A DNA stretch of 61,315 bases, taken from the NCBI GenBank assembly GCA_003220535.1, contig QHSU01000085.1, forward strand, positions 1 through 61,315, read 5' to 3'. The notes under the pieces were generated by a model that was given only the letters and a program-made list of their open reading frames with translations, was not told the origin of the DNA and made no database searches. The translations under genes were made by a program, and so were the position numbers. This DNA comes from Candidatus Rokuibacteriota bacterium (GTDB lineage Bacteria > Methylomirabilota > Methylomirabilia > Rokubacteriales > CSP1-6). Shown here one piece after another: positions 41,432-50,523 of the stretch (position 1 is its first letter; each line of letters starts with the position of its first letter).

Positions 41432-42034
41432 TCAGCGGGAGGTATCGGAGGGGGCCGCCGTGGGAGTGCCCGCCGATCCAAGAGAATCCGGCGCGCGCCA
41501 CGCGGCGAAGCGATCGAGCAGATCGCCCGCCGTGTCGGCGAAGAGGAGCAGCGCAGCGTACTCCGGGCGCACGAAGCCCTCCGCGACGGCGTGCTCGAGC
41601 ATCCGCCGGAGCCCGTCCCAGTAACCCGCGACGTTCAGCACCCCCACGGGCTTGGCGTGAAAACCGAGTTGCGCCCACGTCAGGACCTCGAACGTCTCGT
41701 CCAGCGTCCCGAGGCCTCCGGGCAGCGCGACGAAGCCGTCGACGAGCGCGCTCATCGTGGCCTTGCGCTCGTGCATGGAGCCGACCACGCGCAGCTCCGT
41801 CAGGCCGGTGTGAGCGAGCTCGCGCGTGACGAGGGGCTCGGGGATGACGCCGATCACCTCGCCGCCCTGGCGGAGCACGGCGTCGGCGAGCACGCCCATG
41901 AGCCCGACGGCGCAGCCACCGTAGACCAGGCCGAGCCCACGCGCGACCAGCTCGGCGCCGAGGCACCGCGCGGCGTCCGCATAGACGGGGCGCACCCCCT
42001 CGGACGCGCCGCAGAAGACACAGACCCGTTTCAT
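41432..42034 (-). CDS. LOG-family (TIGR00730) Rossmann-fold protein
   Basis: A 200-residue protein of the cytokinin-activating LOG/DprA-like family, which removes ribose 5-phosphate from nucleoside monophosphates. The diagnostic PGGLGTLDE and the preceding VYGGCAVGLMG and ERKA segments are present. In bacteria the common substrate is AMP or another purine nucleotide. The ATG overlaps the dapF stop (ATGA). Confidence 0.92.
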   Translation of the reverse strand: MKRVCVFCGASEGVRPVYADAARCLGAELVARGLGLVYGGCAVGLMGVLADAVLRQGGEVIGVIPEPLVTRELAHTGLTELRVVGSMHERKATMSALVDGFVALPGGLGTLDETFEVLTWAQLGFHAKPVGVLNVAGYWDGLRRMLEHAVAEGFVRPEYAALLLFADTAGDLLDRFAAWRAPDSLGSAGTPTAAPSDTSR

Positions 42035-42888
42035 ATCGACGCGGCGAACTCCGGGGACAGTGTCCCCCGATAGACCTCCTCGACGGGGCCGTCGAGTCGA
42101 AGCGACCAGTCCGGGCGCACCTCGATCGTGAGCTCGCCGCCGGGCATGCGGACTCTCACGCGACCGTGGTCGCAGAGCCCGTTTCGCACCGCGGCGGACG
42201 CGGCACCGCACGAGGAGGACCCGGAGGCAAGGGTGTAGCCGGCGCCGCGCTCCCAGATGAGGATATCGAGCGTATCGCGCGCCGCGACGCGCGCGAACTG
42301 GACGTTCGTCCGGTTGGGGAACGCCGCGTGGCGCTCGATGAGCGGCCCGAGCCGCCGGCACTCACCGTCGTCGAGCCGCTCCACGAAGGTCACGCAGTGG
42401 GGATTGCCGACCGAAACCGCCGTGACGGCCAGCGTGGTGCCGTCCCCGAGCTGGAGCGGCACGCCGACCACCTCGCGGTCCGGTCCGTTCATCGGGATGT
42501 CGGGGGCTCGGAACGTCGCCCGCCCCATCTCGACGGTGACGAAGCCCATCCGCCCACCTTCCACGCGGCACTGGCATTCGACGATGCCCCCCTTGGTGTC
42601 GACCGTGAACGTCGTCTTCTTCGTGCGGCCGTGGTCCCAGAGATACTTCGCGAAGATGCGCAGCCCGTTGCCGGACTTCTCCGCCTCGCTGCCGTCGGGG
42701 TTGAAGATGCGCAACCCGAAATCTGCCTTCCGGCTGGGCACCAGGAGCAGGATGCCGTCCGAGCCCACGCCCCAGTTCCGGTCGCAAATGCGAACGATCG
42801 CGTCAGTCGAGAGCGGGCGCGGCAGTTTCGCCTCGTCGATGACGATGTAGTCGTTACCGAGCCCGTGGCCCTTCGTGAAGGGGATCAT
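42031..42888 (-). CDS. Diaminopimelate epimerase family protein with both catalytic Cys replaced
   Basis: A 285-residue protein of full DapF length: KGHGLGNDYIVID, NPDGSEAEKSGNGLRIFAKY, SVGNPHCVTFVE and ERGAGYTLASGSSSCG. In standard DapF the two acid-base Cys lie in EMCGNG and ETLACGTG. Here both are Ser (EKSGNG, TLASGS) and the Glu of GET is Tyr. Codons TCC at both places are unambiguous. It may be a variant isomerase with another substrate rather than the lysine/peptidoglycan enzyme. ATGA overlaps on both sides place it in an operon with a Gfo/Idh enzyme, a glycosyltransferase and LOG. Confidence 0.88.
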   Translation of the reverse strand: MIPFTKGHGLGNDYIVIDEAKLPRPLSTDAIVRICDRNWGVGSDGILLLVPSRKADFGLRIFNPDGSEAEKSGNGLRIFAKYLWDHGRTKKTTFTVDTKGGIVECQCRVEGGRMGFVTVEMGRATFRAPDIPMNGPDREVVGVPLQLGDGTTLAVTAVSVGNPHCVTFVERLDDGECRRLGPLIERHAAFPNRTNVQFARVAARDTLDILIWERGAGYTLASGSSSCGAASAAVRNGLCDHGRVRVRMPGGELTIEVRPDWSLRLDGPVEEVYRGTLSPEFAASI

Positions 42889-44048
42889 GGCCGCGGCAAC
42901 TCCACGCGGCGCCCGGTCGCCGCCGACACATAGCCCGCGTAGATCACCTCGACCACCTCACGGGCCAGGAGCCCGCCCGAGAGCGGCTCGCGGCCGTCGC
43001 GGATCGCCCCGACGAAATCTTCCAGCTCCTGCGGATAACCGCGCATCCAATCCTCATCGGGGCTCGGGAACTGCCAACCGGCCTTGGTCTCGACCTTCTC
43101 GGTGATGTATTCGTCGCCCCAGACGGCGGCGTCCGGCGCGTACACGGTCAGCGTGTTGTTCGGATTGATGTTCGCCTGGATCACCGCGTTCGTGAGGTAC
43201 GCGGTCACGACGTTCCGGACTCCGCCCAGGGTGATGTCGTTCGAGTGGATCGTGGCCATCGTGCCGTCCTCGAAGGTGAGGACGGCGACCGACCAGTCCT
43301 CGACATCCTCGGCGCGGGTCGACAGATGCCGCGTGAGCCCCGAGACCGCCGGGAGCCGGCTCAGCGTGGCGACCTCGGCGAAGACCGCGCGAACCCGCAC
43401 GGGCCGACCGCGGCGCCGCACCCCCTCCCAGTGCTTGAGGTGGAGCACGGCGCCGACCGGATGCGAGCCCATTCTCAGGAGCGCGCCGCCGCCCGCGCTC
43501 TTCCAGCGACGCGCGTACGCGGCGTGAGAGCCCGAATGGCTCTCCTCGGCACGCAGCTCGAGGATCGCCCCACCGCTGGCGTCGAGCAGGCGCCGCAGCT
43601 TCGCCACCGGCGGAGCGTAGACGAAGTCCTCCGCGTAGCAGAGGGTGACCCCCGCCTTCGCGACGGCCTCGAGCACCGCGTCGGCGTTCGCCAGCGCGGT
43701 CGCGAGCATGACGTCACGCGGCTCCGTCGCCTCGCAGAAGGCGCCCGTCAACGGCTTCTCGACGATGACGTGCTTGCCGGCCCGCGCGGCCGCGATCGCG
43801 ATCTCGTGGTGGCGATCGGTCGTCGCGCAGATGTCGACCACATCGACGTCGGGCGAGGCGACGAGCGCCTGATAGTCGGTGAAGACGCGCGGGATGGCGT
43901 GACGCTCGGCGAAGCGTTCGGCTTCTCCCCGCGTGCGCGAGCAGACCGCGGCCAGCGACGCCCGCAGACCCAGGAGCGGCCGATAGTTCGTCGCGTGCAG
44001 CTCGGCGGCGAACCGAGCCCCGACGATGCCGATCCGAAGGGGACTCAC
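42885..44048 (-). CDS. Gfo/Idh/MocA-family oxidoreductase
   Basis: A 387-residue NAD(P)-dependent sugar-type dehydrogenase. The Rossmann start RIGIVGARFAAELHA, the VDICATTDRHHEIAIAAARAGKHVIVEKPL segment with the EKP Lys, and the late DWMRGYPQELEDFV are family hallmarks. GTG start inside a GTGA overlap with the glycosyltransferase gene. Its position with a glycosyltransferase suggests sugar modification, but the substrate is unknown. Confidence 0.92.
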   Translation of the reverse strand: MSPLRIGIVGARFAAELHATNYRPLLGLRASLAAVCSRTRGEAERFAERHAIPRVFTDYQALVASPDVDVVDICATTDRHHEIAIAAARAGKHVIVEKPLTGAFCEATEPRDVMLATALANADAVLEAVAKAGVTLCYAEDFVYAPPVAKLRRLLDASGGAILELRAEESHSGSHAAYARRWKSAGGGALLRMGSHPVGAVLHLKHWEGVRRRGRPVRVRAVFAEVATLSRLPAVSGLTRHLSTRAEDVEDWSVAVLTFEDGTMATIHSNDITLGGVRNVVTAYLTNAVIQANINPNNTLTVYAPDAAVWGDEYITEKVETKAGWQFPSPDEDWMRGYPQELEDFVGAIRDGREPLSGGLLAREVVEVIYAGYVSAATGRRVELPRP

Positions 44049-44848
44049 GCCAGGCGCGTCCTGAGCCAGTCGCGCAGCCGCTCGCGCGGGCCGCGGACGT
44101 CGCACGGGAGCCGGTGGCGGTACTTGTCGGCGAAGCGCACCAGCGCCGAGTCGCGAAGGGCCAGATCGGACGGCTCGCGCGCCGGATCGCTCGCGAAGTC
44201 GCGCGTCCGCGTGCGGCCCCCGTGGTGGCGGAACGGCGCGTCGACGACGAGGCATCGCCGGCCGCGCTCCAGGACGGCGAGCGACAGGTCCCGGTCGTGA
44301 CCGTGATAGAAGCCGTAGCCCTCGTCGAAGCCCCCGACCGAGTCGAGGAGGCGGCGCGAGAGGCACATGCAGACCGAGTCGACGAAGGCCACGTCCTCCC
44401 ACGGCGCCCTGACGGTCGGCCGCGGGGAGAGGCTGTGGACGATGGTCCGGCCGACTGCCCGGCCGTCGGCGCGCAGACGCTTGGCGCCGTAGAGCCCGGC
44501 GAGCCCGGCGTCGGGCTCCGCCAGCGCCCCGAGGAGCCGCGCGAGCCACGCGGGTTCGAGCATCTCCGTGTCGTTGTGGAGGAAGCACACGAACTCGGTG
44601 TCGGCGAGCCGCCAGGCACGATTGAGCGCGGCGATCACGCCGTCGTTGGCCGGGCTCCGGGCGAAGATCAACGGGTACTCGTACGGAAAGCGCTCGAAGA
44701 ACTCCGGGGTGCCGTCGGTCGAGCCGTTGTCCATGACGACGAGCCGGAACGGCTCCGTCGTGACCCCGAGGCTCTCGAGGCAGACTCGGGTGTCCTCGAG
44801 CCCGTTGAAGACGCACATCACGAGGCTCACGCGCGGCGCGGCGCGCAC
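44045..44848 (-). CDS. Family 2 glycosyltransferase
   Basis: A 267-residue GT-A fold transferase. VSLVMCVFNGLEDTRVCLESL, VVMDNGSTDGTPEFF and the FLHNDTEML segment (DxD-equivalent) give the nucleotide-sugar site; ERGRRCLVVDAPFRHHGG follows the acceptor region. No membrane helix. GTG start 8 bases after the citrate synthase stop, so the whole leftward run from citrate synthase to the RsbT-like kinase may be one transcript. Confidence 0.92.
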   Translation of the reverse strand: MRAAPRVSLVMCVFNGLEDTRVCLESLGVTTEPFRLVVMDNGSTDGTPEFFERFPYEYPLIFARSPANDGVIAALNRAWRLADTEFVCFLHNDTEMLEPAWLARLLGALAEPDAGLAGLYGAKRLRADGRAVGRTIVHSLSPRPTVRAPWEDVAFVDSVCMCLSRRLLDSVGGFDEGYGFYHGHDRDLSLAVLERGRRCLVVDAPFRHHGGRTRTRDFASDPAREPSDLALRDSALVRFADKYRHRLPCDVRGPRERLRDWLRTRLA

Positions 44849-44855
44849 AGCCTCC

Positions 44856-45986
44856 CTAGCGCCGGTCGATGGGGACGTACGTCGCGTGCGTGGGGCCGGT
44901 GTACTCCGCGCGAGGCCGGATCAGTCGGTTGTTCGCGTGCTGCTCCATCACGTGCGCCGCCCAGCCGACGACCCGGCTCATCGCGAAGATCGGCGTGAAC
45001 TGGTCGGTCGGGATTCCCATGGACGCGTACGCGGCGCCGGAATAGAGGTCGACGTTCGGGAAGATCTTCTTCTGCTCGCCGACGACCCGGACGACCGTGT
45101 CCAGGATCTGGACGGCGCTCGTGTCCCCCGCCTGGCGACCGAGCTCCGTGGCGAGCCGCTTCAGATGCTTCGCGCGCGGATCCTCCACGCGGTACACCCG
45201 ATGGCCGAAGCCCATCACGCGCCCGTGATCGGCGAGCGCCTTGCGGATCCAGGCGTCGGCGTTCGCCGGCGACTTGATCTTCTGGACCATCAGCATGACC
45301 TGCTCGTTGGCGCCGCCGTGGAGCGGGCCCTTGAGCGCGCCGATCGCCGAGACGATCGACGAGTGCAGGTCGGACATGGTCGCGGCGGTCACGCGGGCGG
45401 CGAAGGTCGAAGCGTTGAACTCGTGGTCGGCGTGGAGGATCAGCGCCACGTCGAACGTCTTCACCGCGAGGGGCGTCGGCTTGGTCCCGCTCATCATGTA
45501 GAGGAAGTTCGCGGCGAGGCTGAGCTTCGGGTTCGGCGCCACCGGCGTCTTGCCGCGCCGGATCCGCTCCCACGCCGCCACGAGGGTCGGCATCTGGGCC
45601 GTCAGCCGCAGGGCCTTGCGGGCCGTGGCGTCCTTGGAGTTGTCGGCAGCGTCCGGATCGAACGCCGAGAGCGCCGAGATCCCCGTGCGGAGCACCTCCA
45701 TCGGGGTCGTCTTCTTCGGCAGCGCCTTCAACAGCGAGACGAGCCCCGGCGGCAAGCGCCGGTTCGCGGTGGCACTCAAGGCCTTCATGATCTCGACGAG
45801 CTCCTTCTTGCTCGGGAGGCCGCCGTGCCAGAGGAGAAAGATCACCTCCTCGAAGGAGGAATGCTCGACGAGATCGTTGACGTCGTATCCGCGATAGACG
45901 AGTCGGCCTTCACGCCCGTCGATGAAACAGATATCCGACGTCGATACGACGATGTCCTCGAGACCGCCTCGGCTCCCGCTGCCCAT
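44856..45986 (-). CDS. Citrate synthase (or 2-methylcitrate synthase)
   Basis: A 376-residue type II-like small citrate synthase. The catalytic residues are visible: His in GPLHGGANEQV, His in MGFGHRVYRVEDPR and Asp in FPNVDLYSG. The GREGRLVYRGYDVNDL start is typical of the Gram-positive/archaeal-size group, which also includes methylcitrate synthases, so the acyl donor could be acetyl- or propionyl-CoA. GAGGGAAG precedes the ATG. The gene is divergent from a methyltransferase 60 bases away. Confidence 0.93.
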   Translation of the reverse strand: MGSGSRGGLEDIVVSTSDICFIDGREGRLVYRGYDVNDLVEHSSFEEVIFLLWHGGLPSKKELVEIMKALSATANRRLPPGLVSLLKALPKKTTPMEVLRTGISALSAFDPDAADNSKDATARKALRLTAQMPTLVAAWERIRRGKTPVAPNPKLSLAANFLYMMSGTKPTPLAVKTFDVALILHADHEFNASTFAARVTAATMSDLHSSIVSAIGALKGPLHGGANEQVMLMVQKIKSPANADAWIRKALADHGRVMGFGHRVYRVEDPRAKHLKRLATELGRQAGDTSAVQILDTVVRVVGEQKKIFPNVDLYSGAAYASMGIPTDQFTPIFAMSRVVGWAAHVMEQHANNRLIRPRAEYTGPTHATYVPIDRR

Positions 45987-46046
45987 AAAAGCTTCCCTCG
46001 TCGAAGGTGTGGTGAAACCGGGTTTGCTTTTACCATACGTCAGGTC

Positions 46047-46883
46047 ATGCTTCAAGGCACCCCCGGGCGGGTGAACGAGTTCTACGATCGCCATCCCATC
46101 AGTGAAGCACGGGTGCTCGCGGCCCTCGCCCGGCAAGGGCTCGGCCGCCCCGGTCCCCTGACCGCCGACGACCTCTTCGAGTTCGACCAGGACCACTACG
46201 GGGGGCTTGCCGCCGTGGACACCCTGGCGCGCCGCGCCGGCGTCGGGGCCGCGAGCCGGGTGCTGGACGTCTGCGCCGGACTCGGCGGGCCCGCCCGCTT
46301 CGTGGCGAGCCGCCGGGGCTCGACTGTCGTCGCGCTCGAGCTCCACGCGGGCCGCGCGGCCGGGGCCGCCCGGCTCAACCGCCTGGTGAGACAGACGCGA
46401 GTGACGGTTGTCCGCGCGGACGCGACCGCGCTCCCCTTCAGGCCCGGCGCCTTCGACGCATGCCTGAGCCAGGAGGCCCTGATGCACGTGGCCGACAAGC
46501 CGGCGGTCCTCGCAGAGTGTCATCGCGTGCTGCGCCGGGGCGGGCGCCTCGCCTTCACCGACTGGATCGCCTACCCGAGCCTCGGCGACCGCGAGCGCCG
46601 ACGACTCTGGGAGTGGATGGCGGCCACGACCCTTCAGACGCTCGACAGCTATTGCGGGCTGCTCGGTCGCGCCGGGTTCACGTCGGTCGAGGCCCAGGAC
46701 CTGTCGTCGGAGTGGCGACCGATCGTGCGAACGCGGTTGGCGCTCCACCGGGCTCTCCGCGAGCGAGGGGTGGCGCGCTTCGGCGACGCGCAATATCTGG
46801 AATACGACCAGCTCCACGAGTTCTTCGTCGGGCTGGTGGAGGACGGCAAGCTCGGCGGCGGGCGCTTCACCGCGACTCGTTAG
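46047..46883 (+). CDS. SAM-dependent methyltransferase
   Basis: A 278-residue class I methyltransferase. VLDVCAGLGGPARFVA is the SAM-binding motif I, VVALELHAGR motif II and DACLSQEALMHVADK with LAECHRVLRRGGRLAFTDW motifs IV-VI. The pattern is that of small-molecule C/O/N-methyltransferases such as those acting on sterols or quinones. It ends 4 bases into the convergent AsmA gene. The substrate is unknown. Confidence 0.9.
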   Translation: MLQGTPGRVNEFYDRHPISEARVLAALARQGLGRPGPLTADDLFEFDQDHYGGLAAVDTLARRAGVGAASRVLDVCAGLGGPARFVASRRGSTVVALELHAGRAAGAARLNRLVRQTRVTVVRADATALPFRPGAFDACLSQEALMHVADKPAVLAECHRVLRRGGRLAFTDWIAYPSLGDRERRRLWEWMAATTLQTLDSYCGLLGRAGFTSVEAQDLSSEWRPIVRTRLALHRALRERGVARFGDAQYLEYDQLHEFFVGLVEDGKLGGGRFTATR

Positions 46884-48511
46884 CGGCGAAAGCGCTTGAG
46901 GAGATCCTGGATCCCGCTCTCGACCTTTTCCCGGTCGACCTCACCCGTGAGCGAGGACGGATCGATCCTGATCGACGGCGAGGCGGCGTTCCCGGTGAGC
47001 TTCGCGCGGACCTCGCCGCGCCCATGGCTCGCGCGCAGGTCGACGTTCATACGTCCGGTCGCCAGGCCGTATTCTCCCGCGATCGCGACCTTCAGGGTCC
47101 GGCTCGAGTACAGGAGATCCTTCGTCGTCAGGACGCCGTTCGTGATCTGGTAGGTCCCGGTGATCGAGTCGAAGTCGACCGGCGACGAGGTGAGCGCGCT
47201 CGGGATGTCGGCGGCCAGCACCGACGATACGGCGCCGCCCACGCGCGTCACGACGCCGATGAGAGCGAGCGCCTGAGGGCCGACCACCTTGCCCGGGCCG
47301 ATCCTGAGCTGGCCCGAGCCCCCGAGCGTGTTCCAGAGGTCAGCCGGGCTCGTCGACAGGGCGCCGGTGAGATCCAGCGGCCCGGCGACCGCGTAGCCCT
47401 GGCAGAGGAAATCCACCAGGACCTTCTCGACCGGCAGCCCCTTGATGGCCAGGTCGCCGAGCTGCACGTGCACGCCATGGTCGAGCGTCGCCGTGAGGTT
47501 GGTCGTGATCGTGCCGTTGGCGACGGAGGTCGTGACGGGACGGCTCTGGAACCGACCGCCGTCCCACGAGGCACCCGTCAGCTTCAGGGCCCCGAGCGCG
47601 AGGGTGCGTCGCTTCGGCTCCGGACAGGCCTGGTTCGCCTGCGTCACCTTCACGCTCGTCAGCTCGACGTTGCCCGAGACGCGGGGCACCCCGAGCGTAC
47701 CGCCGAGGGCGAGATCCCCCTTGATCGGCCCGGCGATGGCCGGTGTCGGGCCGGCGGCGGCGGCGACGAGCGGCTCGACGTCCTTGGCCTCGATGCTGAC
47801 GCGGCCGCGGACCGGCGCCTCGAGCAGCGTCTTGGCGCCGTTGAGCGCGACCACCCCATCGGCGAGCTTGAGCGCCAGATCGCCGGGCTTGACGCGGAGC
47901 GCGCCCTTGAAGCCGAGCTGCGTTCCCTGACCGACCAGCGTGAGGTCGAGGTCCTCGATGCGGTACGGCGTCGGCGCCTCCCCTTTGCCGCGCGCGACGT
48001 ACGTGATGACGCCTTTGTCGATCTTCACCTGCGAGACGATCGCGGCGGCCGCGCCGCCGGTCCCGCCGCCGCTCGTCCGTCCGGGCCTCGAAGCGGTCTT
48101 GGACTCGGACGGAGGCGCGAGGGTCGCCACGTTCAGGCGGCCGTCGGCGCTCTGGATGAGCGCGATGCGGGGCCGTTCGAGCGTGATGTCGCCGAACTCC
48201 ACCCGGCCGCCGAGCAGCGGACGGAGCTTGAGATAGACCCGACCGGTCTCGAGCATGAGGAAGGGCGCAGTGCCGAACTGCGGGTCCTCGGCGACCTCGA
48301 GCTTGTGCAGCTCGATGGACGGCAGTGGGAACAGGCCGACCGACAGCGACTCGAACCTCACCGGACGCCCGATCGCCTGCGCCGCGCTCGAGGCGATCAT
48401 CGCCTGGACGCGCGGCGTGTCGACGAGACGGGGGAGCGCGATCGCCGCCCCGACCAGCAGGAGCACGGCGACCGCGCCGATCCCGACGAGCCATTTCAAG
48501 GCGCGCTTCAA
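46880..48511 (-). CDS. AsmA-family envelope protein
   Basis: A 543-residue protein anchored by one N-terminal helix (LVGIGAVAVLLLVGAAIAL) and otherwise periplasmic beta structure. The AsmA hallmarks are VRFESLSVGLFPLPSIELHKLEVAEDP near residue 50 and repeated GxLxxxG strands, ending in ASPSIRIDPSSLTG near the C-terminus. Relatives (AsmA, TamB, YhdP) are bridge-like proteins that carry phospholipids between membranes, so this implies a two-membrane cell. TTG start with GGAGG upstream; it follows the Tim44-like gene. Confidence 0.85.
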   Translation of the reverse strand: MKRALKWLVGIGAVAVLLLVGAAIALPRLVDTPRVQAMIASSAAQAIGRPVRFESLSVGLFPLPSIELHKLEVAEDPQFGTAPFLMLETGRVYLKLRPLLGGRVEFGDITLERPRIALIQSADGRLNVATLAPPSESKTASRPGRTSGGGTGGAAAAIVSQVKIDKGVITYVARGKGEAPTPYRIEDLDLTLVGQGTQLGFKGALRVKPGDLALKLADGVVALNGAKTLLEAPVRGRVSIEAKDVEPLVAAAAGPTPAIAGPIKGDLALGGTLGVPRVSGNVELTSVKVTQANQACPEPKRRTLALGALKLTGASWDGGRFQSRPVTTSVANGTITTNLTATLDHGVHVQLGDLAIKGLPVEKVLVDFLCQGYAVAGPLDLTGALSTSPADLWNTLGGSGQLRIGPGKVVGPQALALIGVVTRVGGAVSSVLAADIPSALTSSPVDFDSITGTYQITNGVLTTKDLLYSSRTLKVAIAGEYGLATGRMNVDLRASHGRGEVRAKLTGNAASPSIRIDPSSLTGEVDREKVESGIQDLLKRFRR

Positions 48512-48530
48512 CCGCGCACCTCCGGAGCGA

Positions 48531-49472
48531 CTACGCGGTCTGGATCGCCGACAGCCGCCAGGGCTTCGGGCCGACCGGTCGCGTGAAGGTCCAGTACTCC
48601 TCGATGTCCACCGGCGTGGTCGTCCCCTCCACCACCGCGCCGGTCGTGTCGTCGACCGTGTAGTCCACGAGCGAGACGGCGAAGTACACCGTCACCCAGT
48701 CCTGCCCGCTCTCCTGCCAAGCCTCGGTCGGCTGCGCCCGCCCGACCCGGACGCGCTCGATTCGGTTCGTTCGCCGTGCGCCTCGGAGCTGGTCACACTG
48801 GGCCTGCAGACGCGCGTACTCCTGCGGTGTGAGTCGGTCCTGCACTGCGCTCAGATCCCGCTTGGCGACACCGCCCTGGATATCGGTGAACGCGACCTTC
48901 GCCCACTCGGCGAAGCCGTCGGGATCGAAGCTCGAGTCCATTCCACGGATGTGCCCGAGACCGCGCTCGAGGTCGGAGACGCTCGGCGACGCCTCGAGGG
49001 TCGCGCCACCGCCGCCGGTCGACCAATCCTGGCCCCCAGCGCCGTACGCGCTGCTGCTCCCGGCGCCGGCGTACGCAGGCTCGGGCGTGGTCGCCTGGCG
49101 CCCGCGGAGCATGCGGAACAGGAAGAAGATCGCGCCGCCGATCAGCAAAAGCTCGAGGAGGCCGACGCCGCCGCCGAAGCCCCCTCCGAGACCACCGAAT
49201 AGCATGGAGCCCAGAAGCCCACCCAGGGCGAAGCCGGCGAGGCCTCCCATGAGACCGCCGAACATGCCCGGCCGCTGCTGCGGCGTGGAAGTCGTGGTCG
49301 GGGTCGTCACTCGCGAAGGACTGGACGGAGAGGACGGCGTGGCCGGTGACGAGTACGAGCGGGAGCCGCGGCTGCCGCCGCTCCCGGCGCGCGCCCACAC
49401 GCTGGCCGTGTCGGTCAGAAGTAAGGAAACGAGCGCCACTCCGATCAGGATCAGAAGGGCTCGAGGTTTCAT
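48531..49472 (-). CDS. Tim44-like domain membrane protein
   Basis: A 313-residue protein. An N-terminal signal or anchor (LLILIGVALVSLLL) is followed by a Ser/Thr/Pro-rich spacer, a Gly-rich hydrophobic hairpin (GGLMGGLAGFALGGLLGSMLFGGLGGG), a second helix (LLELLLIGGAIFFLFRML) and a C-terminal Tim44-like domain (FAEWAKVAFTDIQGGVAKRD, then ERVRVGRAQ). The domain may bind proteins or lipid head groups. GGAGG lies before the ATG; co-transcribed with asmA-like gene. Confidence 0.85.
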   Translation of the reverse strand: MKPRALLILIGVALVSLLLTDTASVWARAGSGGSRGSRSYSSPATPSSPSSPSRVTTPTTTSTPQQRPGMFGGLMGGLAGFALGGLLGSMLFGGLGGGFGGGVGLLELLLIGGAIFFLFRMLRGRQATTPEPAYAGAGSSSAYGAGGQDWSTGGGGATLEASPSVSDLERGLGHIRGMDSSFDPDGFAEWAKVAFTDIQGGVAKRDLSAVQDRLTPQEYARLQAQCDQLRGARRTNRIERVRVGRAQPTEAWQESGQDWVTVYFAVSLVDYTVDDTTGAVVEGTTTPVDIEEYWTFTRPVGPKPWRLSAIQTA

Positions 49473-49515
49473 ACAGTGCACCTCCGGGCTCATTCTACGC
49501 TACGCAAGCGCCGGT

Positions 49516-50484
49516 TCACGGAATGAGGAGCACCTTCCCCGTCGTCTTCCGCCCCTCGAGCGCCCGGTGCGCTTCCGACGCGTCCTTCAGTGGGAACTCG
49601 AACTCCGTGCGGAGCTTGACCTTGCCGTCGCGGATCCAGCCCAGAAGCTCGCCCGACCGCTGCAGGAGCTCAGCACGCGTGATGATGTGGTGGTTGAGGC
49701 TCGGCCGCGTCAGGAAGAGCGAGCCCTTGGCGTTGAGCGTCTGCGGGTCGAAGGGCCCGATGGGGCCGCTCGACTGGCCGTAGAGCGCCATCATGCCGAG
49801 GGGCGCCAGGCAGTTGAACCCCTTGTCGAACGTCGTCTGGCCGACCGAATCGTAGACGACCTGGAGCCCCTTGCCGTCGGTGATCCGCTTCACTTCGGCC
49901 TCGAAGTCCTGCCTGGTATAGAGAATGACGTCCGAGGCGCCCGCCTCGCGCGCGAGCTTGGCCTTGTCCTCGGTGGAGACCGTGCCGATGACGCGGGCAC
50001 CGCGCATCTTCGCAATTTGGCAGAGCAGCAGCCCGACGCCGCCGGCAGCCGCGTGTACCAGGCAGGTGTCCCCACTCTTCAGCGGATAGGTCGAGCAGGC
50101 GAGATAGTGCGCCGTCAAGCCCTGCAGCATCGCCGCCGCGCCTTGGCGGGTGCTGAGCCCGGTCGGTAGTACCACGAGGCGCGCGGCCGGGACGACGGCA
50201 TACTGCGCGTACGCGCCCGGCACGCCCGTGTAGGCGACCTTGTCGCCGGCCTTCACCTCGGTCACGTTGGCGCCGATCGCGGTCACGGTACCGCCGGCCT
50301 CCAGGCCCAGCGTCATGGGCAACGCGAGCTTGTACTGGCCCGACCGCTGATACACGTCGACGTAGTTGATCCCGGCGGCGTCGACCTTCACCGTAGCCTC
50401 GCCGGCCTTGGGTGTGGGCTCGGGCAGGTCCTCGTAGCGCAGAACTTCCGGGCCGCCGGGCATGTTGACGCGGATCGCTTTCAT
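49516..50484 (-). CDS. NADPH:quinone reductase (zeta-crystallin-like)
   Basis: A 322-residue MDR-family quinone oxidoreductase. MPGGPEVLRYEDLPEPTPKAGE, AAGINYVDVYQRSGQY, LGLEAGGTV and the NADPH loop VHAAAGGVGLLLCQIAK are characteristic; zinc-ligand Cys are absent as expected. It reduces quinones or similar enones by one or two electrons. GGAGGG precedes the ATG, and a TATAAT element (complement of 50523-50528) lies about 40 bases upstream. Confidence 0.93.
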   Translation of the reverse strand: MKAIRVNMPGGPEVLRYEDLPEPTPKAGEATVKVDAAGINYVDVYQRSGQYKLALPMTLGLEAGGTVTAIGANVTEVKAGDKVAYTGVPGAYAQYAVVPAARLVVLPTGLSTRQGAAAMLQGLTAHYLACSTYPLKSGDTCLVHAAAGGVGLLLCQIAKMRGARVIGTVSTEDKAKLAREAGASDVILYTRQDFEAEVKRITDGKGLQVVYDSVGQTTFDKGFNCLAPLGMMALYGQSSGPIGPFDPQTLNAKGSLFLTRPSLNHHIITRAELLQRSGELLGWIRDGKVKLRTEFEFPLKDASEAHRALEGRKTTGKVLLIP

Positions 50485-50523
50485 GAGGGTACCCTCCGTG
50501 GGTTTCGGCTCGATGCGGGCGGA

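Noticed and set aside
45987..46817. 277-residue N-terminal extension of citrate synthase
   Set aside because: Antisense to the methyltransferase gene; family homology and a good ribosome site start at 45986.
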